Both the position numbers and the translations under genes were made by a program. A stretch of 64,000 nucleotides of DNA from Pedobacter sp. SYP-B3415 (GTDB taxonomy: Bacteria; Bacteroidota; Bacteroidia; Sphingobacteriales; Sphingobacteriaceae): positions 1-64,000 of the forward strand of contig NZ_RXNQ01000032.1 of NCBI RefSeq assembly GCF_004138205.1, read 5' to 3'. The notes beneath the pieces were generated by a model, which had not been told where the DNA came from, ran no database searches, and saw only the letters and a list, made by a program, of their open reading frames with translations. This document shows, piece after piece, positions 51,646-61,141 of this stretch (position 1 is its first letter; each line of letters begins with the position of its first letter).

Positions 51646-52682
51646 GGAAGTACCAGTTCTGTATCAGGTTTACCGGCATAGACGTCAACTCTGCGGCAAC
51701 CAAGGCAGTTTCAGATTGTAATGAAATCTTTGCGCAGCATGGATTTTCAGACTATACGTTCAGTGTAACAGACAACCGGAACAAGCTGGTTTATTACCTG
51801 AAGCTGATCAGGAAACTCACTGCTTTTTTCATGAAGATCAGTTCCGGATCGCTGGTGGGTGTACAATACCCTTTGTTAAGCATCAATGAGGTTTTCCGGT
51901 ATTTCATAAAAGTGGCCCGGCTAAAGGGTGTACGTTTTTTCTGCATTATTCATGACCTTGAATCGCTCAGAACCGGTGGGAAAGATGAAGTGTTGATTCG
52001 CCGGGAAATCAGTAACCTCAGCTGTTACGACATCGTAATTTCACATAATGCGTCTATGTCCTCGTGGCTGAAAACCCACGGACTGGTCCGTAAGGTCATT
52101 TCGCTTGACTTGTTTGACTATCTCCTGAAATCTCAGGAGCCCGCAGGAAATACGCCAGGCAGGCGCACCATCGTTTTTGCCGGCAACCTGGGGAAAAGCA
52201 CGTTTATTTATAAGCTTCACGAGTTTGCCGGGTGGAACTTCAATTTATACGGTTCAAACTTCGATGCAGGTTTCGTAAACAGATACCCCAACCTGCACTG
52301 GGCGGGATCTTTTGATCCCCAGCACATAGCAGCTGCACTCGAAGGTGATTTCGGATTGATCTGGGATGGTGCCGAGACAAGCCATACAGATGCAGTTCTT
52401 GGAAATTACATGCGATACAACAATCCGCATAAGTGTTCCCTGTATATAGCGGCCGGCCTGCCGCTTATTGCTCCGAAGAACTCGGCCATCGGCAGATTCA
52501 TTCTTTCATCAAACATCGGTTTTCTTGTAGACAGCCTGGAGGAGCTTCAGTCTGTAGAGATCAGTCAGGGGCAATATGATACGATGAAGGAAAATGTACT
52601 CCGCATCAGGCCTGAAGTTATCTCGGGAAAATTTTTCGGTACCGCAATTCAATCAATTGAAAAAACTTATGCAGCCGGATAG
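51642..52682 (+). CDS. WbbI-like galactofuranosyltransferase
   Basis: A 346-residue GT-B protein. The segments FGLIWDGAETSHTDAVLGNYMRYNNPHKCSLYIAAGLPLIAPKNSAIGRFI and FFCIIHDLESLR resemble the beta-1,6-galactofuranosyltransferase WbbI group. The ATG at 51642 overlaps the previous stop (ATGA). Together with glf and the preceding GT2 it forms a likely galactofuranose cassette. The linkage cannot be read from sequence. Confidence 0.78.
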   Translation: MRKYQFCIRFTGIDVNSAATKAVSDCNEIFAQHGFSDYTFSVTDNRNKLVYYLKLIRKLTAFFMKISSGSLVGVQYPLLSINEVFRYFIKVARLKGVRFFCIIHDLESLRTGGKDEVLIRREISNLSCYDIVISHNASMSSWLKTHGLVRKVISLDLFDYLLKSQEPAGNTPGRRTIVFAGNLGKSTFIYKLHEFAGWNFNLYGSNFDAGFVNRYPNLHWAGSFDPQHIAAALEGDFGLIWDGAETSHTDAVLGNYMRYNNPHKCSLYIAAGLPLIAPKNSAIGRFILSSNIGFLVDSLEELQSVEISQGQYDTMKENVLRIRPEVISGKFFGTAIQSIEKTYAAG

Positions 52683-53865
52683 AGGAAATAAAAATATACT
52701 GTACATCTTCGGCGGCGAGAAGGCGCAGGGAGCGGAGATTGTTATGGAGCGGCTGATGGCTTACAACAGCGAGCACGTAAGGGCAGTGCTGCTCATCTCA
52801 CCGGGCGAATTTGCAAGCAGGCTGCTTGCTGAAGATAAGCCTTACAAAATTGTCACGTGCAGTTACCTTAAAAAGCTAAACCGCAGCCAAAGCAGTGCAG
52901 CGGGATTTTACGGCCGGCTTCTTCGTAATTACCTGGCTATTTCTCTTGTCATTTTACGGTATATCAACAAGTTCAGCATAGACATCGTTCACGCCAATAC
53001 GATTGTCCCCGCAGTCTATGCCCTACCATTGGTTAATATCCTTTCGATCGTGCGCCCCAGCCTGAAGTGGCTGTGGACTGATCACGATATGCGCTATTTC
53101 TCAAAAATAGAAACCAGGCTTTCAAAGATTTGTGTTAATCGCTACGACCAAACCATCGTTGTGTCAAATGCCGTAAAAAACAAATATCCGCACCAGGAGA
53201 AAATCACGGTCCTCTACAACGGGCTGGATCTGAACACATTCAGAAAAGACAAGCGGCTTCGAGAAGCTTTCAGACAACAACACCATATCTCACAGGATGC
53301 GGTTGTTATCGGGATGGCAGCCAGCATCTGCCCGGGGAAGGGACAACTTTCATTGATCGAAACTTTTAAAAAGCTTCATCAAAATTCTCCCGGCTCTTAC
53401 TTGCTCATGGCAGGCACGTATAATGCTGATGACCCTGCTTATAATGCGGCGGTAAGGCGTGCACTTGCCGATTCTCCAAACACATGTTATCTGGGGCATG
53501 TGTCAGATATGCTGTCATTTTACAATGCCTGTGATGTCATTGTAAGCAACAGTGACGCGATCAGGAGCGAATCTCTCGGTACAAGCATCTACGAGGCTAT
53601 GGCTTGCGAGCGTACCGTCGTTGCGTCTGCTACCGGCGGAAGTCCGGAGATTATCGATAACCGGCTGAACGGCTTTCTGTTCGAGCCGGGCAACATGAAT
53701 GATTTATTCATTATGCTTTCGCAGGCAATCAGAACGCCGGCCAGGAGAGAAGAAATCGGCAGAGCAGCCCGGCAGAAGGTAAGGCGAAAGTTCAGCATCA
53801 GTGAGATGGCAAACACCTACAATAATATCATTTACCGCAAACACCAAATACTGGCTCGTGGATAA
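52669..53865 (+). CDS. GT4 family glycosyltransferase
   Basis: A 398-residue GT-B retaining transferase. The N-terminal domain begins ILYIFGGEKAQGAEIVMERLM. The C-terminal donor-binding domain has IGMAASICPGKGQLSLIETFKKL, CYLGHVSDMLSFYNACDVIVSNSD, and the EAMACERTVVASATGGSPEII motif with the EX7E pattern beginning at ESLGTSIYE. It overlaps both neighbours. The sugar is unknown. Confidence 0.88.
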   Translation: MQPDRGNKNILYIFGGEKAQGAEIVMERLMAYNSEHVRAVLLISPGEFASRLLAEDKPYKIVTCSYLKKLNRSQSSAAGFYGRLLRNYLAISLVILRYINKFSIDIVHANTIVPAVYALPLVNILSIVRPSLKWLWTDHDMRYFSKIETRLSKICVNRYDQTIVVSNAVKNKYPHQEKITVLYNGLDLNTFRKDKRLREAFRQQHHISQDAVVIGMAASICPGKGQLSLIETFKKLHQNSPGSYLLMAGTYNADDPAYNAAVRRALADSPNTCYLGHVSDMLSFYNACDVIVSNSDAIRSESLGTSIYEAMACERTVVASATGGSPEIIDNRLNGFLFEPGNMNDLFIMLSQAIRTPARREEIGRAARQKVRRKFSISEMANTYNNIIYRKHQILARG

Positions 53866-55096
53866 CCTCATTATATTTACGTCTTTACTGATCTTTGCGT
53901 TCAGCAGCTACATTGTCTGGCCGAGCAGGCAGAACGTAGTGTCACACCTTAGTGTGGGCGGGGGGTTCATTGCCATATTTGTTCCAATCGTTATTCTAAA
54001 TGTCAAGCAGGATTATCCTGAATCTGTAGTGGCTCTCTATGTATCTGTATTGCTGCTCGGAGCTGTCTGTTACCTGCCATTTTTCATACTAGGCTTTGCG
54101 ATGGCCAAAGGAAAAACATCAAAATTTACATTTGATGTTCTCCCCGAAGCCGTGTTTGAGAAAAGAACGGTCAAACTTACGCAGTTCCTGATGCTGGCCG
54201 GGATTGCCGGACTTGCGATCAGTTATGCCGGCATGGGCTTTATTCCCATGTTTGCAAAAGATCCTATTGCAGCAAAGCTGTTCAGAGCACAGTATCAGGC
54301 GCCGTATCTGCGCGTAGCCGTTCTGTTCCGGTCGTCTTTCTACATCCTCGCTACCATCATGCCCATCGCCTGCATCATATGGTATAAATTCCGCAGCGGC
54401 TATTTTCTTCTGCTTGTACTTGCCGCACTTGTCCTTATGTCTTTTTCACTGGTACGAGCAGGCAGTTTTGGCGGTGTCGTGTTTGCCATCACTATTGTCA
54501 TGTCGCTCAAAAGTCGCAAACACTTCATTATTCTCATGTTCGGTATCATCGGCATCTTTATCATGAGCTCATTTTTCTATTACATTATTGGTGTCAGGAC
54601 CTTTACATCAAATGATAATTTCTGGAAGATCCTTGCCGCCGGCTCTTCTGATATTCAGGATCAGTTTGAATTTCTCGTCAAATTTGAAGACAATCCTGTT
54701 TTTACCTATGGTCGTACAATTTATGGAGGTCTTATTCCTGGCCATTACAAGTGGAATCCTTCGGTTTACACACTCAGCATCATCGCACCTACTGAGGATA
54801 TCAACCAGGTTGGTTCAGGCGGTATCCGTTTACCGCTGCCGTTATGGGGATATGTGTCTTTCAAATGGATTGGGGTTGTGTTGTTCTGCGTTTCAACGGG
54901 TTTTCTGAACGGCTATTTTCTAAGGATTCTCAAAAATTGGTTTGCCAAATTTTCCTCGATCCTGATCAAAACGGTTTGCATTACCGCCTTTGGTTCCATC
55001 TACGGCACTATCATCAATTTCACGCAGCTTAATATGTTTTTTATGCCGCCCCTGGTCATTATTCTCTTATACGTCTACAGATTCAAATGGAGGTAA
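53858..55096 (+). CDS. Oligosaccharide repeat-unit polymerase (Wzy type)
   Basis: A 412-residue membrane protein with about ten to twelve helices and a large periplasmic loop between about residues 230 and 320 (containing VKFEDNPVFTYGRTIYGGLIPGHYKW). The arrangement, low sequence conservation and place in the cluster fit an O-antigen-polymerase-like Wzy that joins repeat units in the periplasm. The start is uncertain: a GTG at 53858 overlaps the previous gene by eight bases; another GTG at 53801 would lie deeper inside it. Confidence 0.78.
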   Translation: MDNLIIFTSLLIFAFSSYIVWPSRQNVVSHLSVGGGFIAIFVPIVILNVKQDYPESVVALYVSVLLLGAVCYLPFFILGFAMAKGKTSKFTFDVLPEAVFEKRTVKLTQFLMLAGIAGLAISYAGMGFIPMFAKDPIAAKLFRAQYQAPYLRVAVLFRSSFYILATIMPIACIIWYKFRSGYFLLLVLAALVLMSFSLVRAGSFGGVVFAITIVMSLKSRKHFIILMFGIIGIFIMSSFFYYIIGVRTFTSNDNFWKILAAGSSDIQDQFEFLVKFEDNPVFTYGRTIYGGLIPGHYKWNPSVYTLSIIAPTEDINQVGSGGIRLPLPLWGYVSFKWIGVVLFCVSTGFLNGYFLRILKNWFAKFSSILIKTVCITAFGSIYGTIINFTQLNMFFMPPLVIILLYVYRFKWR

Positions 55097-55099
55097 CTC

Positions 55100-56182
55100 A
55101 TGGTTAAAGAACGAATTTATATAAACGGGAGATTTCTCACCAGGCCAATTACAGGCGTGGAACGTACGGCTTATGAGCTGATTCGTGCGTTAGATCAGAT
55201 CATTGACAAACAGCAAGTGCCTGATTCTTATGAGTATGTAGTGATTTATTCAGGCGAAATTGTTAACCCCATCACGCTGAAGCATATCAAACTTCTGAAA
55301 AAGGGTGTCCTGAAAGGGAATGCATGGGAACAGTTTGAACTCCCGGTTTATACCGCCGGTAGACTGCTGGTTAGTCTTTGCACCATTTCTACGCTTTTTA
55401 AGCGCCGGCAGCTGCTTATGGTGCATGACGCTTCGTTTGCAGCCAATCCGCAATTTTTCCCGAAGGCGCTCCGGAAGTGGTACAATTTCGCTATTCCCAT
55501 CCTGGGCAAAAAAGTCTGCCGTCTCATAACCGTGTCGCAATTTTCAAAAGCTGAGCTTTGTAAATATTTCGGTTTTAAGCCATATAATATAGATATTATC
55601 TATAATAGCGCTGAGCATATATTACGCTTTGGCAGGCCGGGCGAAGCCTTTAAAAAACGGATTAATTCTTTAAAGCCATATGTGCTAGCCGTTAGTAGCC
55701 TGAGCGCCAATAAAAATTTCAGGGGCTTAAGCGAAGCGATTAAACAGGTCGATTTTAAGAACTACCGGATGCTGATTGCCGGTGGTGCAATGAAAACTTT
55801 GCAGCAAACCACGCTTGATCCTGCCGTTGTTCAGCTCGGATATGTGTGTGATGCCGAGCTGCGCTACCTCTATAGCCAAGCTGCCCTCTTTGTATTTCCA
55901 TCCTTCTACGAAGGATTTGGTATACCCCCTCTGGAGGCTATGGTTTCAGGCTGCCCGGTACTTGCCTCAGGTACAAGTTCTATGCCTGAAGTACTGGGTG
56001 ATGCCTGCGAGTTTTTCGATCCGGATAAAACCGGGACACTGGCATTAAAACTCAGTGCGCTCCTTAATGACGGTCACCGGCTGGAAGCTCTTAAACTAAA
56101 GGGGCAGGAGCGGGCATCACTTTATAACTGGAATACAAGTGCAATAAAATTATACCGCCTAATCGAACAATATGTCAGCTAG
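55100..56182 (+). CDS. GT4 family glycosyltransferase
   Basis: A 360-residue GT-B enzyme: [26 protein letters not shown] at the N-terminus (mannosyl/rhamnosyltransferase-like), [14 protein letters not shown], and a donor site with [73 protein letters not shown] carrying the EX7E motif. It starts three bases after the polymerase stop and overlaps the next gene by 11 bases. Confidence 0.9.
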   Translation: MVKERIYINGRFLTRPITGVERTAYELIRALDQIIDKQQVPDSYEYVVIYSGEIVNPITLKHIKLLKKGVLKGNAWEQFELPVYTAGRLLVSLCTISTLFKRRQLLMVHDASFAANPQFFPKALRKWYNFAIPILGKKVCRLITVSQFSKAELCKYFGFKPYNIDIIYNSAEHILRFGRPGEAFKKRINSLKPYVLAVSSLSANKNFRGLSEAIKQVDFKNYRMLIAGGAMKTLQQTTLDPAVVQLGYVCDAELRYLYSQAALFVFPSFYEGFGIPPLEAMVSGCPVLASGTSSMPEVLGDACEFFDPDKTGTLALKLSALLNDGHRLEALKLKGQERASLYNWNTSAIKLYRLIEQYVS

Positions 56183-57275
56183 AAAGAAAATACTGCACAT
56201 TACGCAGGCCATGGGAGGGGTTAAGACATATCTTACTCACGTGTTTAACTATGCAGATCACGATCAATACGAGTTCGTGATTATTGCGCCAAAAGACGAA
56301 GCCTTTGAGGCTTTTTGTGCCAGCAAAGGCATCAGGTATTACTGTATAAACCTCCAGCGAAGCATAGCACCGGTGGCCGATCTGAAAGGGCTGTTCAGAA
56401 TCGCCTCGCTGATTCGTAAAGAAAAGCCCCATGTGATACATACGCACAGCGCTAAGGGCGGGTTTTTGGGTCGGCTGGCTACAAAATTTGCCAAGTCAAA
56501 GGTTATCTATACACCTCATGGATTTTCATACATGTCTTTTACCGGTGTAAAACGTGTGCTGTTTTATTCTCTGGAAATACTTGCGCAGCGCTGGACAAAC
56601 CTCCTGCTGGCCGTTTCTTATTCGGAAGGCAACCGCGCGATATTTGAAATTGGTTTTAAACCGGCCAAGGTCAAGGTGATTTTAAACGCGATACCCATTC
56701 CTTTCAAACCGCGCACAGTAATGGGAATACCTGACCTGCATATCGGCATGATCGGGCGGCTAACCTATCAGAAAAATCCTCTTCTTTTCCTGGAGCTTGC
56801 AAAAACTTTACTGGAAAAGTTTCCCGGGCTGAAGTTTTCGATGCTCGGAGCCGGTTTGCATGATCACCTGTCGAAAGAAATCACTGCATATCTGGAAAAA
56901 CATGAACTGACCAGCCGGGTAGCTTTTATCAACTGGGGAGAAGATGGCACCAGCGAGCGTTTTCTGAACAGCATTGACGTCTTTCTGATGACCTCTGTAT
57001 TCGAGGGTCTTCCTTTTTCATTACTTGAAGCCATGGGCGTTGGCCTGCCCTGTGTCGTATCAAAAGTAGACGGCAACACAGATGTGATACAGAACAACGA
57101 AAACGGATATGCATGTCTGAGCAAGGAAGAGTTTATCGAAAAGTTAACCTTCCTGGTACAAGACCAGCACCTGAGAACTGTTACCGGGAAAGCTGCACGA
57201 AGGTATGTTGCCGCCCATCACAACATTGAAAAGACGATTAAAGAACTCGAAGGGATTTACGATAACCTGATTTAA
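56172..57275 (+). CDS. GT4 family glycosyltransferase
   Basis: A 367-residue GT-B enzyme of the EpsD/PglA-like type: ILHITQAMGGVKTYLTHVF, PHVIHTHSAKGGFLGRLA and the donor-site VFLMTSVFEGLPFSLLEAMGVGLPCVVSKVDGN with EX7E. Transferases beginning this way often act early in repeat-unit assembly, near the initiating phosphoglycosyl transferase, which is encoded four bases downstream. Confidence 0.9.
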   Translation: MSARKKILHITQAMGGVKTYLTHVFNYADHDQYEFVIIAPKDEAFEAFCASKGIRYYCINLQRSIAPVADLKGLFRIASLIRKEKPHVIHTHSAKGGFLGRLATKFAKSKVIYTPHGFSYMSFTGVKRVLFYSLEILAQRWTNLLLAVSYSEGNRAIFEIGFKPAKVKVILNAIPIPFKPRTVMGIPDLHIGMIGRLTYQKNPLLFLELAKTLLEKFPGLKFSMLGAGLHDHLSKEITAYLEKHELTSRVAFINWGEDGTSERFLNSIDVFLMTSVFEGLPFSLLEAMGVGLPCVVSKVDGNTDVIQNNENGYACLSKEEFIEKLTFLVQDQHLRTVTGKAARRYVAAHHNIEKTIKELEGIYDNLI

Positions 57276-57279
57276 TCTG

Positions 57280-57915
57280 ATGAACAGCGCTGAAAATCTA
57301 TACGGTCCGCTTGCAGGGCAAACCAATCAAATAAAAAAGCGAATTGCAGATGTCGTGATCAGTTTGCTGGTTATTGTATTCATATTGAGCTGGCTCTTTC
57401 CAATTATCGGAATCCTGATCAAACTGCAGAGCCGCGGACCAATTCTATTCAAGCAACTGCGCAGCGGCCGGGACGATGTTCCCTTCTATTGTTATAAGTT
57501 TAGAAGTATGCGGGTTAATGGGGACAGCGATGTCAGGCAGGCCTCGAAAACTGATGACCGCATAACACCAATCGGTCGCTTTCTCCGGTCGACCAGCCTG
57601 GATGAGTTCCCGCAATTTATCAATGTATTTCTGGGCGATATGAGTGTGGTTGGGCCCCGGCCACACATGATCAGGCATACTGAGCACTACAAACAACTCA
57701 TACACCGCTTTATGGTTCGTCACTTCCTGAAGCCGGGAATTACCGGCTGGGCACAAATCAGCGGATGCAGAGGGGAAACCCGACAAAAGGAAGACATGGA
57801 AAGACGTGTTCAGCATGACATCTGGTACCTCGAAAACTGGTCGTCAGGGCTTGATATGAAAATAGTCCTATTAACAATGTTAGCTGTAATTAAAGGAGAT
57901 GAAAACGCATTTTAA
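57280..57915 (+). CDS. Initiating phosphoglycosyl transferase (sugar transferase, WcaJ/PglC type)
   Basis: A 211-residue monotopic or single-helix membrane enzyme that transfers sugar phosphate from a UDP-sugar to undecaprenyl phosphate and so starts each repeat unit. The N-terminal basic stretch and helix (KKRIADVVISLLVIVFILSWLF) precede the core: GPILFKQLRSGRDDVPFYCYKFRSM, RSTSLDEFPQFINVFLGDMSVVGPRPHM and PGITGWAQISGCRGET. The catalytic Asp-Glu pair is in LDEFP. Its last 17 bases overlap the Wzi-like gene. Confidence 0.93.
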   Translation: MNSAENLYGPLAGQTNQIKKRIADVVISLLVIVFILSWLFPIIGILIKLQSRGPILFKQLRSGRDDVPFYCYKFRSMRVNGDSDVRQASKTDDRITPIGRFLRSTSLDEFPQFINVFLGDMSVVGPRPHMIRHTEHYKQLIHRFMVRHFLKPGITGWAQISGCRGETRQKEDMERRVQHDIWYLENWSSGLDMKIVLLTMLAVIKGDENAF

Positions 57916-59437
57916 AATTTTTCTCATCGCAATGCTGTTGTGCAATGCGGACAAAGTGATCGCCCAGGATGCAGACTCCGCGACCCTTGCAGCCCATACC
58001 GCCTTCAGGCCGTTGTTCCTGAACGATACGCTCCCGGCAATTGATTCAACCAGGAGCTGGGTACATCGTAAACTTTTTAATGAACACCTGGTCCAGGTAT
58101 CAAAACCGGATTACAGTTTTTACGCAGATTTTCTGCCCGATTTTATGGCCGGCCGGGATTTTGCGAACCACCGCAATACATGGTTAAACACCCGCGGTTA
58201 CCAGGTTGGGGGTACAGTGCTCCGGAAGTTCTCCTTCCATACCAGCGGCTTTGAAAACCAGGCGCGTTTTCCCAATTACTACGACCGCTTTGTGAATGAA
58301 ACTGATGTCGTTCCCGGGCAATCCTATAACCGGGGCTATGATAAATTTATTATTCCCGAAACCAAAGACTGGTCTTATGTAACAGCCCTGCTTTCGTACG
58401 CGCCAATTAAATACCTGAACATAACGCTCGGCCACGACAAAAACTTTATAGGCGACGGTTACCGTTCGCTGCTGCTTTCTGACGTGGCATCGCCATATAC
58501 ATTCCTGAAACTGACAGGTACCCTGGGCCGCGTGCAATATACGGCTATGTGGACGGGCATGCAGGATCCCAGTGCCCCCAGGTTATCCGAGTATTCGGGC
58601 AACCGGAAAAAAGGCGCTGTCTTCCATTACCTAGACTGGAACATCAACAAACGGTTGTCTGTCGGCTTTTTTGATGCCGTAGTCTGGGCCAGAACTGATG
58701 ATACCGGCAACCGGAGGGGGTTTGATGTCGACTATATTAATCCGGTCATTTTTTTGCGGCCACTTGAAGGCTCCAGCGGCTCACCTGATAATGCTGTAAT
58801 GGGACTTACCGGCAAATACAAGCTGTCTGAAGAAGCTATTTTCTACGGACAATTTGTGCTTGACGATTTTGTTGCCGAACACTTTTTCTCCGGTAATGGA
58901 TTTTTCAGGAACAAAAGCGGCTTCCAACTCGGCGTGAAGGGGGCCGTCAGTCATCGAGAGAAGAGGCTGAACTACCTTGCAGAATTCAATAGTGTCAGGC
59001 CCTTTACCTACTCTGAGAAAACGATGTCAATTATTAACTACGCCCATTATAATCAGCCTCTGGCTCATCCCCTCGGCGCGAACTTCAGGGAAGTGATCGG
59101 TATGTTGTCTTACAACTTCGGCCGGTTTACCGCATCTGCCCAGGGCAACTACGCAACGTATGGTTATGACATGAACGGCATTAATTACGGAAAAAACATC
59201 TTCAATCTTTATGAGATAAACTCCATGGAGCGCGGAAATTATATCGGCCAGGGACTGGCTACCAAACTCTATTACGGTGAAGGCAACCTGTCGTTTATGA
59301 TCAATCCGAGTTATAACCTCAGGCTGGAGCTCTCAGGGATCTACAGGCATGAGACCAACGCCCAGTTCAACGAAAAAACGGGCTGGCTTATGTTCGGATT
59401 GCGTTCTTCATTCAGGAAATTATACACAGATTTTTAA
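57899..59437 (+). CDS. Wzi/RemB-like outer-membrane capsule-assembly protein
   Basis: A 512-residue exported protein: signal peptide ending KVIAQ, then a beta-rich sequence with many aromatic-ended strands, as in an outer-membrane barrel. It resembles the capsule-assembly Wzi family and the Bacteroidota gliding-motility protein RemB (PIKYLNITLGHDKNFIGDGYRSLLLSDVASPYTFLKL). Wzi holds exported polymer on the cell surface, so this is probably the last step of the cluster. It overlaps the sugar-transferase gene by 17 bases; GGAG lies directly before its ATG, which is unusually close for a ribosome site. Confidence 0.82.
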   Translation: MKTHFKIFLIAMLLCNADKVIAQDADSATLAAHTAFRPLFLNDTLPAIDSTRSWVHRKLFNEHLVQVSKPDYSFYADFLPDFMAGRDFANHRNTWLNTRGYQVGGTVLRKFSFHTSGFENQARFPNYYDRFVNETDVVPGQSYNRGYDKFIIPETKDWSYVTALLSYAPIKYLNITLGHDKNFIGDGYRSLLLSDVASPYTFLKLTGTLGRVQYTAMWTGMQDPSAPRLSEYSGNRKKGAVFHYLDWNINKRLSVGFFDAVVWARTDDTGNRRGFDVDYINPVIFLRPLEGSSGSPDNAVMGLTGKYKLSEEAIFYGQFVLDDFVAEHFFSGNGFFRNKSGFQLGVKGAVSHREKRLNYLAEFNSVRPFTYSEKTMSIINYAHYNQPLAHPLGANFREVIGMLSYNFGRFTASAQGNYATYGYDMNGINYGKNIFNLYEINSMERGNYIGQGLATKLYYGEGNLSFMINPSYNLRLELSGIYRHETNAQFNEKTGWLMFGLRSSFRKLYTDF

Positions 59438-59443
59438 AGCATC

Positions 59444-60088
59444 ATGGTAAATATATTATTAGCGGAAGAACAAAATATTGTTCGCAACGGGATCAGGATG
59501 CTGCTTGAAACAGATCAGGATATCAGTATCATCGGCGAGGCTGTTGATGCAAAAGAGGTTACAGAGTTTATAAAAAAAGGAAGCATTCCTGATGTGGTGT
59601 TGTCAGATATTAAATGGGAAAACCATGGATATTCACTGATTGAAGAGATCAAATCGCTAGGGCCAGACATTAAAGTTGTCATTCTGACCTCCCACGACGC
59701 TGAAAAATATCTTTCAAGAGCATTTCATGAGGGGGCAGACGGTTTTCTCCTGAAAACCGTCAAGGCAGACGAGCTGATATTTTCACTAAAACATGTGAGC
59801 AATGGCAACCGATATATCGCCTCAGAACTTTCCCAGAAAATGTTGAACACGCAATTGAACACCTTATCTTACTTCAAGAGGGATAATGCTGGTCTGGAAA
59901 TTTCAGAAAAAGAGCTGCTGGTTATGCAAAGTATAGCCGATGGACTAACCAATTCAGAAATCTCAGAGAAGCTGGTTATCAGCAAAAGGACGATCGAAGG
60001 CTACCGGCATAGTCTGATCGAAAAATCGGGATCAAAAAATACGGCATCGCTGATACGTTTCGCGGTTTTGCACGGCCTGGTGCATTAA
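59444..60088 (+). CDS. NarL/LuxR-type response regulator
   Basis: A 214-residue two-domain regulator. The receiver domain (1-120) has the acidic pair Glu8-Glu9, phosphoacceptor Asp55 (VVLSDIKW), a Thr in VILTSHDAE and a Lys in FLLKTVKADE. The C-terminal LuxR-type HTH is ISEKELLVMQSIADGLTNSEISEKLVISKRTIEGYRHSLIEKSG. No histidine kinase gene is adjacent. It lies six bases after the Wzi-like gene, so it may be cotranscribed with, and perhaps regulate, the exopolysaccharide cluster. Confidence 0.9.
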   Translation: MVNILLAEEQNIVRNGIRMLLETDQDISIIGEAVDAKEVTEFIKKGSIPDVVLSDIKWENHGYSLIEEIKSLGPDIKVVILTSHDAEKYLSRAFHEGADGFLLKTVKADELIFSLKHVSNGNRYIASELSQKMLNTQLNTLSYFKRDNAGLEISEKELLVMQSIADGLTNSEISEKLVISKRTIEGYRHSLIEKSGSKNTASLIRFAVLHGLVH

Positions 60089-60128
60089 TTACTTGCAGCA
60101 ACCTGCCTCCAATCCGCAAATAATGACC

Positions 60129-60136
60129 TAACTTTG
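60129..60136 (+). promoter_or_regulatory. Candidate -7 box for the DUF4271 gene
   Basis: TAACTTTG matches TAnnTTTG exactly, 25 bases before the ATG. The -33 element is not clear. Confidence 0.4.
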
Positions 60137-60161
60137 CGGAAACCAACAGGAAAGCCCCGGC

Positions 60162-61127
60162 ATGCGTAAGTTTTTTCTGGCTCTTATACTCATGATCAGC
60201 GCTTTCTGTGCAGGAGCGCAGCAGCAGACTGTTGGAGACAGTGTGCGGAGGGTCTACAGGTGGAGGCCCGTGCGCGATTCGGCCTACCTGGAACGGCAGC
60301 GGCAGGTTACCGACTCGTCAATGTACCAGGTATGGTTACACCGGCCCGGAACACCCCTGCCAAATAAAACACTCGACGGTATCGAAAAGGAATACCTTTA
60401 TCCAAAATTTGATCTGGATGGCTGGTTTGCCAAATACGGACACCTGAAAAAAAAGGAAAGCAGGTTCAGGGAAGGGAAACTTCTGGCCAAAGGAGAGATC
60501 TGGGTGTTGGGCGTTATTTTTCTGCTGCTGCTGCTGTTTGCCATCCTCAAATTCTCGTTCTTCAGGCAATTGCAGACCATTGTGCAGTCTTTCTTTAGCA
60601 ACCGGGTGCTCGGAAACCTGAATAAAGAGGAAAACCTGTTTACGTCGTGGCCATTCCTCCTGTTGTTTATCCAGTTTGGATTCACTATCGGCATGTTCTT
60701 TTATCTGGTAAGCCGGTACTACGGCGTGTCATCTCCATGGAGTAAATTTGAATTTTACGCAGGTATTTCAGTGGCAATTATTCTTTTGTACGCACTAAAA
60801 ATCCTTATTCTGCGGTTTCTTGGCTATGTTTTCAATATACAAAAACCAGTGGGTGAATATGTTTCAATTCTTTACCTGAGTTATTTCAACGCGTCGCTGG
60901 TTTTTATGCCGCTGGTGCTGGCATTTGCATTGATGCCGCTGCGGTACGGACAAGTCTTTATCGTTTTAGCAATTATTATAACCGGCATTATTTTCTCATT
61001 TCAATTGATCAGGGCGGGAATTAATATTCTGTCTCACAATAAGTTTTCAAAAGTCTATTTGTTTCTGTACTTTTGCGCCCTCGAAATATGTCCTATTTTG
61101 ATACTAATAAAGACCATAGGTTTATAG
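60162..61127 (+). CDS. DUF4271 integral membrane protein
   Basis: A 321-residue protein with a signal peptide (FFLALILMISAFCAGA), a periplasmic segment (about 22-105) and about six or seven membrane helices in the C-terminal two thirds. DUF4271 genes usually precede hemD in Bacteroidota, as here; the function is unknown, although the link to the gld/por genes suggests envelope biology. Its end abuts hemD. Confidence 0.85.
   Translation: MRKFFLALILMISAFCAGAQQQTVGDSVRRVYRWRPVRDSAYLERQRQVTDSSMYQVWLHRPGTPLPNKTLDGIEKEYLYPKFDLDGWFAKYGHLKKKESRFREGKLLAKGEIWVLGVIFLLLLLFAILKFSFFRQLQTIVQSFFSNRVLGNLNKEENLFTSWPFLLLFIQFGFTIGMFFYLVSRYYGVSSPWSKFEFYAGISVAIILLYALKILILRFLGYVFNIQKPVGEYVSILYLSYFNASLVFMPLVLAFALMPLRYGQVFIVLAIIITGIIFSFQLIRAGINILSHNKFSKVYLFLYFCALEICPILILIKTIGL
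61068..61075 (+). promoter_or_regulatory. Candidate -7 box for hemD
   Basis: TACTTTTG fits TAnnTTTG, and TTTTC 19-20 bases upstream could be the -33 region. It lies inside the end of the DUF4271 gene, so hemD may have its own promoter. Confidence 0.4.
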
Positions 61128-61141
61128 CGGATCCAGAAAAC

